Shown here: piece after piece, positions 27,596-35,610 of the stretch
Numbering within the stretch: the stretch's first letter is position 1
Layout of the letters: each line of letters opens with the position of its first letter
Source: Leisingera sp. ANG-M1
GTDB lineage: Bacteria > Pseudomonadota > Alphaproteobacteria > Rhodobacterales > Rhodobacteraceae
Assembly: GCF_000813745.1 (NCBI RefSeq)
Contig: NZ_JWLC01000021.1
Coordinates: forward strand, 62,001 to 126,000
DNA length: 64,000 nt
Direction: 5' to 3'
Position numbers and translations under genes: made by a program
The notes under the pieces: generated by a model
Databases searched by the model: none
What the model was told of the DNA's origin: nothing
What the model saw: only the letters and a program-made list of their open reading frames with translations

Positions 27596-27679
27596 GTCAT
27601 CATCACGAAAGACAAAAAAAGAGCGGCCCGCGAATCGCTTTGGACTTGCGGTTACAGGCTCCGGCCACTAACTTGAGAG

Positions 27680-27732
27680 TGCTAGAAACAAGTAGGTCTC
27701 GTGGAGCTCCGGCTTTGCGGGGCCTTCTTTTT
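27680..27732 (+). ncRNA. Counter-transcribed antisense RNA (incompatibility RNA) of repABC
   Basis: In the repB-repC gap, on the strand opposite to repABC, a candidate promoter TTGCGG-N17-TAACTT (27646-27674) is followed by about 25 bases and a terminator: GCTCCG-GCTTTG-CGGGGC (27706-27723, one G-U pair) with CTTCTTTTT. Position, strand, small size and terminator match the antisense RNA that limits RepC translation in repABC plasmids. The 5' end is estimated. Confidence 0.65.
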
Positions 27733-27768
27733 AGTCTGCTCTGTGCCTCCTTAAGTTATTGTTTTCAT

Positions 27769-28788
27769 TTAACCTTCCACCCGTTCTTGCCAGCGGGCGT
27801 GAAGCTCTTCGATCAGGGTCTGGGCCTCGGCCTCGAACCAGTCGGCGAAATCGCCGCCGGGAAGCTCCAGGTTCAAACCCTTGGCAGAGCGGCGCAGAGT
27901 GGCACCGCGTTTGCCGCCGATGGTCAGTTTCTGCGCGCCTTGCAGCACCTTCTTTGCCGGTTTGGCAGCCTGCGGGGCAGGGGAGGGAACCGCGGCCTTG
28001 AAAACGGCTTCAAAGGCCAGCAGCGAGGGGTCTGCAGGTGAGGCTTCTGAGCCTTCGATTACGGCTTCCACGGCGAAATTGCTGTACTCAGCCTCGGCAA
28101 TCCGGATCAGCGCGTCGCGGTCGGCGCCGGTTTCCTCGATGGCTTTGGCCAGGGTGTCCCAGCGGGGGCGGCCAATGCCCTGGGCGGGGCCTATGGCGCG
28201 GGCGAGCTCGGGGCCGACAGCTTCGGCAATGGCGATGGCCATCGAGACGGAGGATTTGGTGACGGTCAGCACCTCGGCCACCTGCGACTGGTTGCCAAAG
28301 CCGTTCTCGACCAGCTCCTGCGCAAACAGGGCCTTTTCGATGAAGGTGAGGTCGCGCCGGGCCATGTTCTCGGAGATCTGGGCGCGTACTGCGGCGTCAT
28401 CGTCGAGATTGGCAACCAAAGCGCGGACCTTGGCGACCTTGTCCGACGAGCGGATCGCCTCCAGCCGGCGGCGGCCATAGACAAGCAGATAGCGGTCGGG
28501 CTCGGCCGGGTGGCGGCGCACCAGGATCGGCACGGTCTGGCCGTTGGTCTCAATCGCGTCGCGCAGGTCGATGATGTCCGACGGGTCGAGCCGGTCGTTG
28601 ATCCGGGTATCTTCGATCTGATGCGGCTCCAGCTCCCAGACCCGGTGCGAGTCCACCGCGTCGCGGGCCGAGCGCAGGGCGCGGTTGCTGGTCATCATCG
28701 AAGTGGCCGGGCCAGGGGAGGCCATCGGCGCGCCGGCGGCGGCCAGGCTGTCGAGCATCGACAGCCGGGACTTTTTGCTCTTGGTCAT
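27769..28788 (-). CDS. repB: RepB (ParB-family partition protein)
   Basis: A 339-residue ParB-like protein. The ParB N-terminal motif region is LDPSDIIDLRDAIETNGQTVPILVRRHP...RYLLVYGRRRLEA (about residues 66-115). The helix-turn-helix that reads parS follows in FIEKALFAQELVENGFGNQSQVAEVLTVTKSSVSMAIAIAE. The start overlaps the repA stop as ATGA. With RepA it segregates the replicon, probably by binding the palindrome after repC. Confidence 0.95.
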   Translation of the reverse strand: MTKSKKSRLSMLDSLAAAGAPMASPGPATSMMTSNRALRSARDAVDSHRVWELEPHQIEDTRINDRLDPSDIIDLRDAIETNGQTVPILVRRHPAEPDRYLLVYGRRRLEAIRSSDKVAKVRALVANLDDDAAVRAQISENMARRDLTFIEKALFAQELVENGFGNQSQVAEVLTVTKSSVSMAIAIAEAVGPELARAIGPAQGIGRPRWDTLAKAIEETGADRDALIRIAEAEYSNFAVEAVIEGSEASPADPSLLAFEAVFKAAVPSPAPQAAKPAKKVLQGAQKLTIGGKRGATLRRSAKGLNLELPGGDFADWFEAEAQTLIEELHARWQERVEG

Positions 28789-29972
28789 GTGCGCCCCCAG
28801 GTTTCCTGAATGAGCTGGCTGATCTCGTCGTTGACTGCGTTCAGGCTTTCGACCGCGCGGTCATAGGTCGAGCGGGTGAAGGCACTGCGTTCGACCTCGT
28901 AGAGTGTCTGTTTTGTGAGCCCCGCGTCGGAGATCGCGGTGGATTTCAGCATCGGCGCGTTCAGCACCTTGTCGCCGTACATGGTGCGCAGGAAGGCAAC
29001 GATGCGGTTCTGCGGCGCGTCCGAGGGTTCGTAGCGGGTCAGCAGGTAGCGCATCCAGTCGTGGCTCATATCGGCGCCGGATTCCGCAATCACGTCCATC
29101 AGGTCGGCGGTCATGCGCAGGAATTGCGACATCGACATCACATCGAGCATTTCCGGGTGGATGGTGACCAGCACGCCGGTGGCGGCGGAAAGCGCCGACA
29201 TGGTGAGGAAGCCGAGCTGCGGCGGGCAGTCGATGACCACCACGTCATAGTCCGAATCCACCTGTGTTAGAGCCTCTTTTACCCGGAAAAAGAACAGCCC
29301 GGCGCTGCCTTGGGCGAGCGCCCGCGGGGTGTCGTGCTCAAACTCCATCAGTTCGAGGTTGCCGGGGATCAGGTCCAGGTTCGGGATATAGGTCTTGCGG
29401 ATCACCGATTGGATCGGTGCGGGATCATCATAGCGGATCGCGTCATAGAGCGTGCCGCCATCCTGCAGGTCAAACTCCGGCTGCACTCCGTGCAGTGCCG
29501 TCAGCGAGGCCTGCGGGTCGAGGTCGATGGCCAGCACCCGGTAGCCTTTGAGGGCCAGCCGCTGTGCGAGGTGGGCGGAGGAGGTGGTCTTGCCCGAGCC
29601 GCCTTTGAAATTCATCACCCCGATGACCTGCATTTTATCGCCGTCACGGCGGCCGGGGAGGTAGTCGCCGGGCTTGCGGGCGGTTTTTTCCAGCAGTTCG
29701 CGCAGTTCCTGGATGTCGTCGGCGGTGTACTGGCGGCGGTTGCCGGGGGTCAGCTCAGGCGAGGGGCCCTTGCCGTCCAGATGCAGCTTGCGCAGGTAGG
29801 AATCATTCACACCAAGCAGGGCCGCGGCCTCGCCAGAGGTGAATTTCCGCATGGTTTTCGAGGCGTTGGGCGGAAACAGGCTCTCGCGCTGCGCGTGCAG
29901 CTGCGCCGCAATCCATTCGGAATGCTGGCGGATAACCGCGTTGAGGTCCTCGGGAGTGTGTGTAGTATCCAT
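28785..29972 (-). CDS. repA: RepA (ParA-family partition ATPase)
   Basis: A 395-residue ParA-type ATPase. A helix-turn-helix region precedes the ATPase (TSGEAAALLGVNDSYLRKLHLDGKGP, about residues 41-66). The deviant Walker A is MNFKGGSGKTTSSAHLAQRL (about residue 120), the A' motif is VLAIDLDPQASL and Walker B is VVVIDCPPQLGFLT. ATG 29972 is preferred to an upstream in-frame GTG at 30023. As first gene of repABC it is expected to repress the operon and to drive partition with RepB. Confidence 0.95.
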   Translation of the reverse strand: MDTTHTPEDLNAVIRQHSEWIAAQLHAQRESLFPPNASKTMRKFTSGEAAALLGVNDSYLRKLHLDGKGPSPELTPGNRRQYTADDIQELRELLEKTARKPGDYLPGRRDGDKMQVIGVMNFKGGSGKTTSSAHLAQRLALKGYRVLAIDLDPQASLTALHGVQPEFDLQDGGTLYDAIRYDDPAPIQSVIRKTYIPNLDLIPGNLELMEFEHDTPRALAQGSAGLFFFRVKEALTQVDSDYDVVVIDCPPQLGFLTMSALSAATGVLVTIHPEMLDVMSMSQFLRMTADLMDVIAESGADMSHDWMRYLLTRYEPSDAPQNRIVAFLRTMYGDKVLNAPMLKSTAISDAGLTKQTLYEVERSAFTRSTYDRAVESLNAVNDEISQLIQETWGRT

Positions 29973-30185
29973 CTGCTCGCTGCCCGTATGTAATTCCGTT
30001 TTTCTGCCTGGCGGCGTGTTCACGGAAATTGGCGTTTACCGCCTCTTTTTCGTGACTATTGGCGAAACAGGCGGATTCGTGCAAGTGTTTTCTATAGTTG
30101 GCCGCGTTTCGCGGCTGGCTTGCACGGCGCGCGGGGCCGGTCTTTGATTCAGAAGGAAACCCCAATTTAGAGCCTGTTTTCGAGC
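29973..30185 (-). promoter_or_regulatory. repABC upstream region
   Basis: This 213-base gap between repA and a LysR gene must hold the repABC promoter. A short dyad GCCGCG-TTT-CGCGGC (30101-30115) could be a RepA/RepB site. No convincing -35/-10 pair or second parS was seen. Confidence 0.4.
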
Positions 30186-31142
30186 TTAGTCCCGGGGCAG
30201 GGGGGCGGCAAGCCCGGGCCAGTGCGCTTGCGTCTGGCCGCGGAACTCAGTCGCGGTGTAGTTGGCGAACCACTCCAGAAATGCATTGATGCGCGGTGAG
30301 CTGCGGTCGCGGGCTACGGCATAGAGGCCTTCCTCCAGCACCACCGGTGTGTTGAGGACCGGCACCAGCTGGCCTTCCTGCAGGAAATCGGTGGCGGTGC
30401 CGATCCAGCCGAGCGCGATGCCGCGGCCGCTGAGGGCGGCTTGCATCATCAGCAGGTGATTGTCGAAGGCAGGGCCGGGCAGGGGGCCGCTCTGCCTGAC
30501 GCCGAAGTAAGAGAACCACTGCGTCCAGTCGTACCAGGATTTGTCGTTGGAGCGGGCGTGCAGCAGGGTATGGCGCAGCAGGTCCTGCGGGCTGGAAGCG
30601 GCGCCTGTCTGGGCGATGTAGCCGGGGGAGGCGACCGGCAGGATCTGCTCGCGGAACAAGAGCTGCGACTGGCAGCCGGGCCAGCTGCCGCGGCCAAAGC
30701 GGATCGCCACGTCGATGCCGGGGTCAAGCGTGGACAGCCCGTGGAAGGCGGTGACCATATTGACCTGGACACCGGGGTGCGCGGCGTGAAACCCCTTGAG
30801 CCGCGGCAGCAGCCAGTAGTTGCCGTAAGCCAGGTTGCAGGAGATCGTCAGGGTGTTGTCTTCCTTGCGCTGCCGCAGCGCCTGGGTGTCGGCCGAGAGC
30901 TGCGCCAGGCAGGTGCTGAGCGAGGCAATGTATTCGGTGCCCTCAGCCGTCAGCGCGACGGGGCGGGCGGAGCGGTCGAACAGTTTGGTTTCCAGGAAGC
31001 TTTCCGCCTGGGTCACGGCGTGGCTGACGGCGGATTGGCTGGTGTTCAGCTCTTCGCCCGCGCGGGTGAAGCTGCGCAGGCGGGCCACGGCCTCAACCGC
31101 CAAGAGGGCTTTTAGCGGCGGGATGGTCTTCCAGTAGTGCAT
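30186..31142 (-). CDS. LysR-family regulator (GcvA-like) of the carnitine gene cluster
   Basis: A 318-residue LysR protein of the GcvA subgroup. PPLKALLAVEAVARLRSFTRAGEELNTSQSAVSHAVTQAESFLETKLFDR is the helix-turn-helix, and the effector domain contains IDVAIRFGRGSWPG, typical of this subgroup. ATG 31142 is used; a second ATG sits directly before it (31145). An 8-base-arm inverted repeat (31141-31161) overlaps the start codon, which suggests autoregulation. It is divergent from the plus-strand operon beginning with an enoyl-CoA hydratase gene and probably controls it. Confidence 0.9.
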   Translation of the reverse strand: MHYWKTIPPLKALLAVEAVARLRSFTRAGEELNTSQSAVSHAVTQAESFLETKLFDRSARPVALTAEGTEYIASLSTCLAQLSADTQALRQRKEDNTLTISCNLAYGNYWLLPRLKGFHAAHPGVQVNMVTAFHGLSTLDPGIDVAIRFGRGSWPGCQSQLLFREQILPVASPGYIAQTGAASSPQDLLRHTLLHARSNDKSWYDWTQWFSYFGVRQSGPLPGPAFDNHLLMMQAALSGRGIALGWIGTATDFLQEGQLVPVLNTPVVLEEGLYAVARDRSSPRINAFLEWFANYTATEFRGQTQAHWPGLAAPLPRD

Positions 31143-31161
31143 CATGAAATTCCTTCATGAT
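31141..31161. promoter_or_regulatory. Inverted repeat ATCATGAA-N5-TTCATGAT, probable LysR operator
   Basis: Two perfect 8-base arms separated by ATTCC. They overlap the LysR start and lie 100 bases before the first gene of the divergent carnitine operon, the place expected for a LysR site. Confidence 0.65.
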
Positions 31162-31260
31162 AGAATGATCGCTTTCTCTCTACCCTTGCCGCCTGTTTGC
31201 CGTTGAAATCAAGCGGAATGCGCAGGGCTGGTGCCCGCGGGAGGCATGAGGGGAGACGAT

Positions 31261-32076
31261 ATGGCAGGGCTGATAGAGGTGCGCGCGCGCGGCCGTGTGC
31301 TGGAGGTGGCGATGAACCGGCCGCCGGTGAATGCGATCAATCTGGATCTGAGCCGCCAGATGTATGCCGCGTTTCAGCGGCTGAACGAGGACGAGGGGCT
31401 GAGTGTCGGGCTGCTGTCGAGCCTGGGCAATGACAAAAACATTTTCTCGGCGGGCTGGGATCTGAAGGCTTTTGCCGCCGGCGAAAGCGCCGATGCAGAG
31501 CAGGGGTTCGACCTTGGGCCTGGCGGCCTGGGCGGATTGCCGGAGTACTTCGACCTTTACAAACCCGTGGTGGTGGCGCTGGCGGGCGGCGCCATCGGCG
31601 GCGGCTTTGAGCTGGCGCTGGGGGGAGATGTGATCCTCTGTGCCGAGGATGCCTATTTCTGGCTGCCGGAAATGCAGCGCGGGTTCCTGCCGGATGCGGG
31701 CGCGATCCAGAAACTGCACCACCGGATTCCGTGGAACGTGGCGATGGATCTGATCCTGACCGGGCGCAAGATGTATGCGGATGAAGCCAAGCACTGGGGG
31801 CTGGTGCGCGATGTGGTGCCCGTTGATCAGCTGATGGAGCACGCCCGCGGGGTGGCGGATACGATTGCGCAAGGGGCGCCTTTGGTTGCCGGCGCCTTGA
31901 AGGAATACATGCGCAAATACGGCCACCGCTCGGTCGAGGAAAGCCATGCGGCGGTGCGCCGGGCCTGGGTCGGCAAGAGCGACATGCCGATGTACGAGCA
32001 GATGATCCGGTCGGACGATTTCACCGAAGGCTCGGTCGCCTTTGCCGAAAAACGCGATCCCAAGTTCAAGGGCTGA
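31261..32076 (+). CDS. Enoyl-CoA hydratase/isomerase, carnitinyl-CoA-dehydratase-like
   Basis: A 271-residue crotonase-fold protein. The oxyanion-hole regions are KNIFSAGWDLKAFAAG (about residues 60-75) and VALAGGAIGGGFELALGGDVILCAEDAYFWLPEMQRGFLPDAG (about residues 105-147). The W-x-L-K-A-F-A-x-G and G-F-E-L-A-L motifs resemble CaiD-type hydratases, which interconvert crotonobetainyl-CoA and carnitinyl-CoA. ATG 31261 has GGGAGA upstream. It is the first gene of a plus-strand operon with a CoA ligase and carnitine dehydrogenase, which supports a carnitine role. A general crotonase of other substrate is the alternative. Confidence 0.82.
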   Translation: MAGLIEVRARGRVLEVAMNRPPVNAINLDLSRQMYAAFQRLNEDEGLSVGLLSSLGNDKNIFSAGWDLKAFAAGESADAEQGFDLGPGGLGGLPEYFDLYKPVVVALAGGAIGGGFELALGGDVILCAEDAYFWLPEMQRGFLPDAGAIQKLHHRIPWNVAMDLILTGRKMYADEAKHWGLVRDVVPVDQLMEHARGVADTIAQGAPLVAGALKEYMRKYGHRSVEESHAAVRRAWVGKSDMPMYEQMIRSDDFTEGSVAFAEKRDPKFKG

Positions 32077-32077
32077 G

Positions 32078-34153
32078 ATGATGCACAGGCTTTCTCCGAT
32101 GTTTGAGGCCCGTTCGATGGCTGTGGCGGGCGCCTCGGCGCGGGCCAGCTCCTTTGGCGCGCGGCTGGCTGAGGCCACTTTGTCCGGCGGGTTCCAGGGG
32201 CAGATCAGTTTTATCAACCCGCGCGGCGGCGAGATCCTGGGGCGGCAGGCGCTGGCCTCGATCCGGGAACTGGACCATGCGCCGGATGTGGCGGTGCTGG
32301 GGATTGGCGGCGCCAATCTGGAAGGTGCTCTGGTGGATGCGATTGCGATGGGCGCGAAATCGGCGGTGATTTTTGATGTCTGCCATGGCGAGACGGCCAA
32401 TGGCACGCCGATCCTGGCGCGGCTCAAGGATATTGCGGCGGAGGCCGGGATACCCATTTGCGGCGGCTCGGGCATGGGGGTGATCAACACGCAGACCGGG
32501 CTGGTGGGCAGTTTTTATCCGGCGGATCACATGCGGGCCGGGGGCATCTCGCTGATTGCCCATTCGGGCAGTGTGTTCACCGTGCTGGGGATGAACGATC
32601 CGCGCTTCCGCTTCGATCTGGTCGCCTCGCCCGGGCAGGAGATCGGCGCGACCGTGGATGAATACATCGCCTATGCCGCCAGCCGCGAAACCACCAAGGC
32701 GATTGCGGTGTTCATGGAAAGCGCCCGCAACCCTGAAGGGCTGGTGGAGGCGCTGAAGCTGGCGCGGGATGCGGGCAAGCCGGTGGTCATCTGCAAGGTG
32801 GGCCGCACCGAGGAAAGCGCGCGGCTGGCGCGCTCGCATACCGGGGCGCTGGCGGGCAGCCATGCGGCTTATGAGGCGGTGTTTGAGGAATGCGGCGCGA
32901 TTTCGGTCGATACGGTCGATGCGCTGATGAACACGGCGCTGTTGTGCTCGGGCGGCCGCATTCCGGGGCCGGGTGGCGCCGGGCTGGTGACCGACAGTGG
33001 CGGCTTGCGCGAGATGCAGGTCGATCTGGCGGCAGAGACCGGCACGCCGCTGGCAGTGCTGAGTTCGGCGACGCGGGCTGCCTTGCGCGAGGCTTTGCCG
33101 CCGGAGCTGGAGCCGTCGAACCCGCTCGACTGCGCGGCGGATCTGACGGATGAGTTTCCCAAGGTGTTTGACCGCGGGCTGGACATCCTGGCGGCGGCGC
33201 CGGAGGTGTCGATGCTGGGGTTCGAGGCGGACCTGCGGGACGATTATGTCTATGAGCCTCAGCTGCTGGAACACGCCAGGCAACTGCGGGCACGCACGGA
33301 CAAACCAGTGTTTTTCTACGCCAGTTTCGGCCAGACCCATAACCGCGGCATTGGCGAGGCGCTGGCGGAAGCGGGTGTGCCCTGCCTGAACGGGGCTGAA
33401 ACCGCGATGCAAGCCGTGAAGGCGTTTCAGGCCTGGGCCGATGGCTTGCGGGCGGAGGTTGAGACCGCGCCTGAGGTGCCTGGCGGGCAGGCACTGCCTG
33501 CGGATCTGGATGAGGCGGCGAGCCTGGAAGTGCTCTCCGGCTTTGGCGTGCCGGGGGCGCTGAGCCGGGTGTGCAGTGATGCGGGCAGCGTGGCTGCCGC
33601 GGGGCAGGAACTGGGCTTTCCGGTGGTGCTGAAGACTGCCGAGGCCGGGATCGACCACAAAAGCGACCTGGGCGGGGTGATCCTGAACCTTGGCGATGAG
33701 ATTGCGCTGGCGGCGGCTTATGCGGACCTGTCGGCGCGGCTGGGGCCGCGGGCGGTGGTGCAGAAACAGGCCTCGAAAGGCGTTGAACTGGCTTTTGGCT
33801 GCGTGATGGATCCGGACTTTGGCCCGCTGGTCATGGTGGCGCCGGGCGGCACGCTGGTGGAGCTGTTTGACGAGCGTCAGTTCGCCCGCGCGCCCTTTGG
33901 GCCGGGGCAGGCGGAGAAAATGATCCGCCGCTTGCGGGTGGCCAAGCTGATCGACGGGGTGCGGGGTGATGAACCGCGCGATATGGCGGCGGCGGCACAG
34001 GCGTTGAGCGCGTTTTCCGTGGCCTGTGCTGCGATGCGGGATCAGGTGGCGGAGATCGACGTGAACCCGGTGATGGTGACAGATACCGGCGCGATGGCGG
34101 TGGATGCGCTGATCGTGCCTGCGCAAAGCGCTGTGCGGGAGGCGGCGGAATGA
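32078..34153 (+). CDS. ADP-forming acyl-CoA synthetase, fused alpha-beta type
   Basis: A 691-residue NDP-forming acyl-CoA synthetase. The N-terminal CoA-binding Rossmann domain (MFEARSMAVAGASARASSFGARLAEATLSGG) is followed by the ligase/swivel region with VGRTEESARLARSHTGALAGSHAAYEAVFEECG (about residue 240). The C-terminal ATP-grasp domain starts near GQELGFPVVLKTAEAGIDHKSDLGGVILNL (about residue 510). It would attach CoA to a short-chain or betaine-type acid, here perhaps crotonobetaine or carnitine for the hydratase encoded before it; that is inference from context. The ATG follows the hydratase stop by one base and its stop overlaps the next start as ATGA. Confidence 0.88.
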   Translation: MMHRLSPMFEARSMAVAGASARASSFGARLAEATLSGGFQGQISFINPRGGEILGRQALASIRELDHAPDVAVLGIGGANLEGALVDAIAMGAKSAVIFDVCHGETANGTPILARLKDIAAEAGIPICGGSGMGVINTQTGLVGSFYPADHMRAGGISLIAHSGSVFTVLGMNDPRFRFDLVASPGQEIGATVDEYIAYAASRETTKAIAVFMESARNPEGLVEALKLARDAGKPVVICKVGRTEESARLARSHTGALAGSHAAYEAVFEECGAISVDTVDALMNTALLCSGGRIPGPGGAGLVTDSGGLREMQVDLAAETGTPLAVLSSATRAALREALPPELEPSNPLDCAADLTDEFPKVFDRGLDILAAAPEVSMLGFEADLRDDYVYEPQLLEHARQLRARTDKPVFFYASFGQTHNRGIGEALAEAGVPCLNGAETAMQAVKAFQAWADGLRAEVETAPEVPGGQALPADLDEAASLEVLSGFGVPGALSRVCSDAGSVAAAGQELGFPVVLKTAEAGIDHKSDLGGVILNLGDEIALAAAYADLSARLGPRAVVQKQASKGVELAFGCVMDPDFGPLVMVAPGGTLVELFDERQFARAPFGPGQAEKMIRRLRVAKLIDGVRGDEPRDMAAAAQALSAFSVACAAMRDQVAEIDVNPVMVTDTGAMAVDALIVPAQSAVREAAE

Positions 34154-35592
34154 AGGTTGCGATCCTTGGCGGCGGGGTGATCGGCGGCGGCTGGGCGGCG
34201 CGATTCCTGCTCAATGGCCACGACGTGGCGGTCTATGATCCCGCGCCGGATGCGGAGCGCAAGCTGGGCGAGGTCTTGGACAACGCCCGCGCCAGCCTGC
34301 CTGCCCTGTATGACCGACCGCTGCCGCCGGAAGGGGCTTTGCGCTTCTCGGCCTCGCTGGCGGAGACGGTGGCCGGCGCGGACTGGGTGCAGGAGAGCGC
34401 GCCGGAGCGGCTGGACGTAAAACAGGCTCTGTATAGGGAGATTGAGCCGCATTTGGGGGAGGGCGCAGTGCTGGCGTCGTCGACCTCGGGCTACAGGCCG
34501 AGCCAGCTGCAGGAATTGCTGGAGCGCCCGGAACGGCTGATCGTGGCGCATCCGTTCAACCCGGTCTACCTGGTGCCTCTGGTTGAGGTGGTGGGTTCGG
34601 ACGCGACGCCTGAGGATTTGAAAACCCGCGCGGCGGAGGTGCTGCGCGGGATCGGGATGCATCCCCTGGTGATGGGGTGCGAGATTGACGGCTTCATCGG
34701 CAACCGGCTGCAGGAGGCGGTCTGGCGCGAGACATTGTGGATGGTGAAGGAGGGTGTTGCCACCACGCAGGAGATCGACGAGGCGATCCTCTATGGCTTT
34801 GGCCTGCGATGGGCGCAGATGGGGCAGTTCGACACCTACCGGCTGGCGGGCGGCGAGGCCGGGATGCGGCATTTCCTGGCGCAGTTCGGGCCATCCTTGC
34901 AGGAGCCGCTCACCCGGCTGATGGATGTGCCGGAACTGGACGGCGCGCTGGTGGAGCGGCTGGCGGCGCAGTCTGACGCACAGTCGGGGCATCTGAGCAT
35001 CCGCGAAATGGAGCGGGCGCGGGATGCCAATCTGGTGGCGCTGATCCGGGCCTTGAAGCAGCGGGATGCCGGGGCAGGGCGCCCGGTGAAGGCGCAGGAG
35101 GCAAAGCTGGCGATCCCACAGACCGCGGATTTGCCGGTCACGGCCAAACGGGTGATCCCGCCCAGTTGGACCGATGCCAACGGCCATATGAACGAGGCGC
35201 ATTACATTGAGGTGGCCTCAAACGCCGCCGATGCGCTGACCGAAAGCTGCGGGGTGACGGCGGAGTATATCGCAGGCGGCAACAGCCATTTCACTGCCGA
35301 AACCCATGTGCGCTATCTGGCAGAGCTGCATGAAGGCGATGAGATCACCGTGCAGACCCAGGTGCTGCATGGCTCGGGCAAGAAGACGCATCTGTTTCAC
35401 CGCATCCTGGGGCCGGAGGGCCTGAGCGCCACGGTGGAGATGATGATCCTGCATGTGGATCTGGCAACGCGGCGGGTGTCAGACCCTTTGCCGCATGTTG
35501 CTGATGCCCTGAAAACGCTGGAATGCGCCCATGCACAGCTGCCGCGGCCCGATGGCGCCGGGGCGGCGATCCGCGATTTGACAAAGACATAG
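34150..35592 (+). CDS. lcdH: L-carnitine dehydrogenase fused to a betainyl-CoA-type thioesterase
   Basis: A 480-residue two-domain protein. Residues 1 to about 315 are a 3-hydroxyacyl-CoA-dehydrogenase-like NAD enzyme: Rossmann ILGGGVIGGGWAARF at 5-19, VQESAPERLDVKQALYREIE, catalytic IVAHPFNPVYLVPLVEVV, and GCEIDGFIGNRLQEAVWRETL. Residues from about 335 form a hot-dog thioesterase (WTDANGHMNEAHYIEVAS). This fusion is known for bacterial carnitine dehydrogenases, where the first part makes 3-dehydrocarnitine and the second releases betaine from betainyl-CoA. The enzyme linking these steps, the DUF849/BKACE-type 3-dehydrocarnitine cleavage enzyme, is not encoded in this window. Confidence 0.88.
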   Translation: MKVAILGGGVIGGGWAARFLLNGHDVAVYDPAPDAERKLGEVLDNARASLPALYDRPLPPEGALRFSASLAETVAGADWVQESAPERLDVKQALYREIEPHLGEGAVLASSTSGYRPSQLQELLERPERLIVAHPFNPVYLVPLVEVVGSDATPEDLKTRAAEVLRGIGMHPLVMGCEIDGFIGNRLQEAVWRETLWMVKEGVATTQEIDEAILYGFGLRWAQMGQFDTYRLAGGEAGMRHFLAQFGPSLQEPLTRLMDVPELDGALVERLAAQSDAQSGHLSIREMERARDANLVALIRALKQRDAGAGRPVKAQEAKLAIPQTADLPVTAKRVIPPSWTDANGHMNEAHYIEVASNAADALTESCGVTAEYIAGGNSHFTAETHVRYLAELHEGDEITVQTQVLHGSGKKTHLFHRILGPEGLSATVEMMILHVDLATRRVSDPLPHVADALKTLECAHAQLPRPDGAGAAIRDLTKT

Positions 35593-35610
35593 ACCCGAGA
35601 GGCAGTAGCG

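Noticed and set aside
32066-34126. 686-codon minus-strand frame opposite the acyl-CoA synthetase gene
   Set aside because: Arginine/histidine-rich with no family resemblance; the plus strand carries three recognisable synthetase domains.
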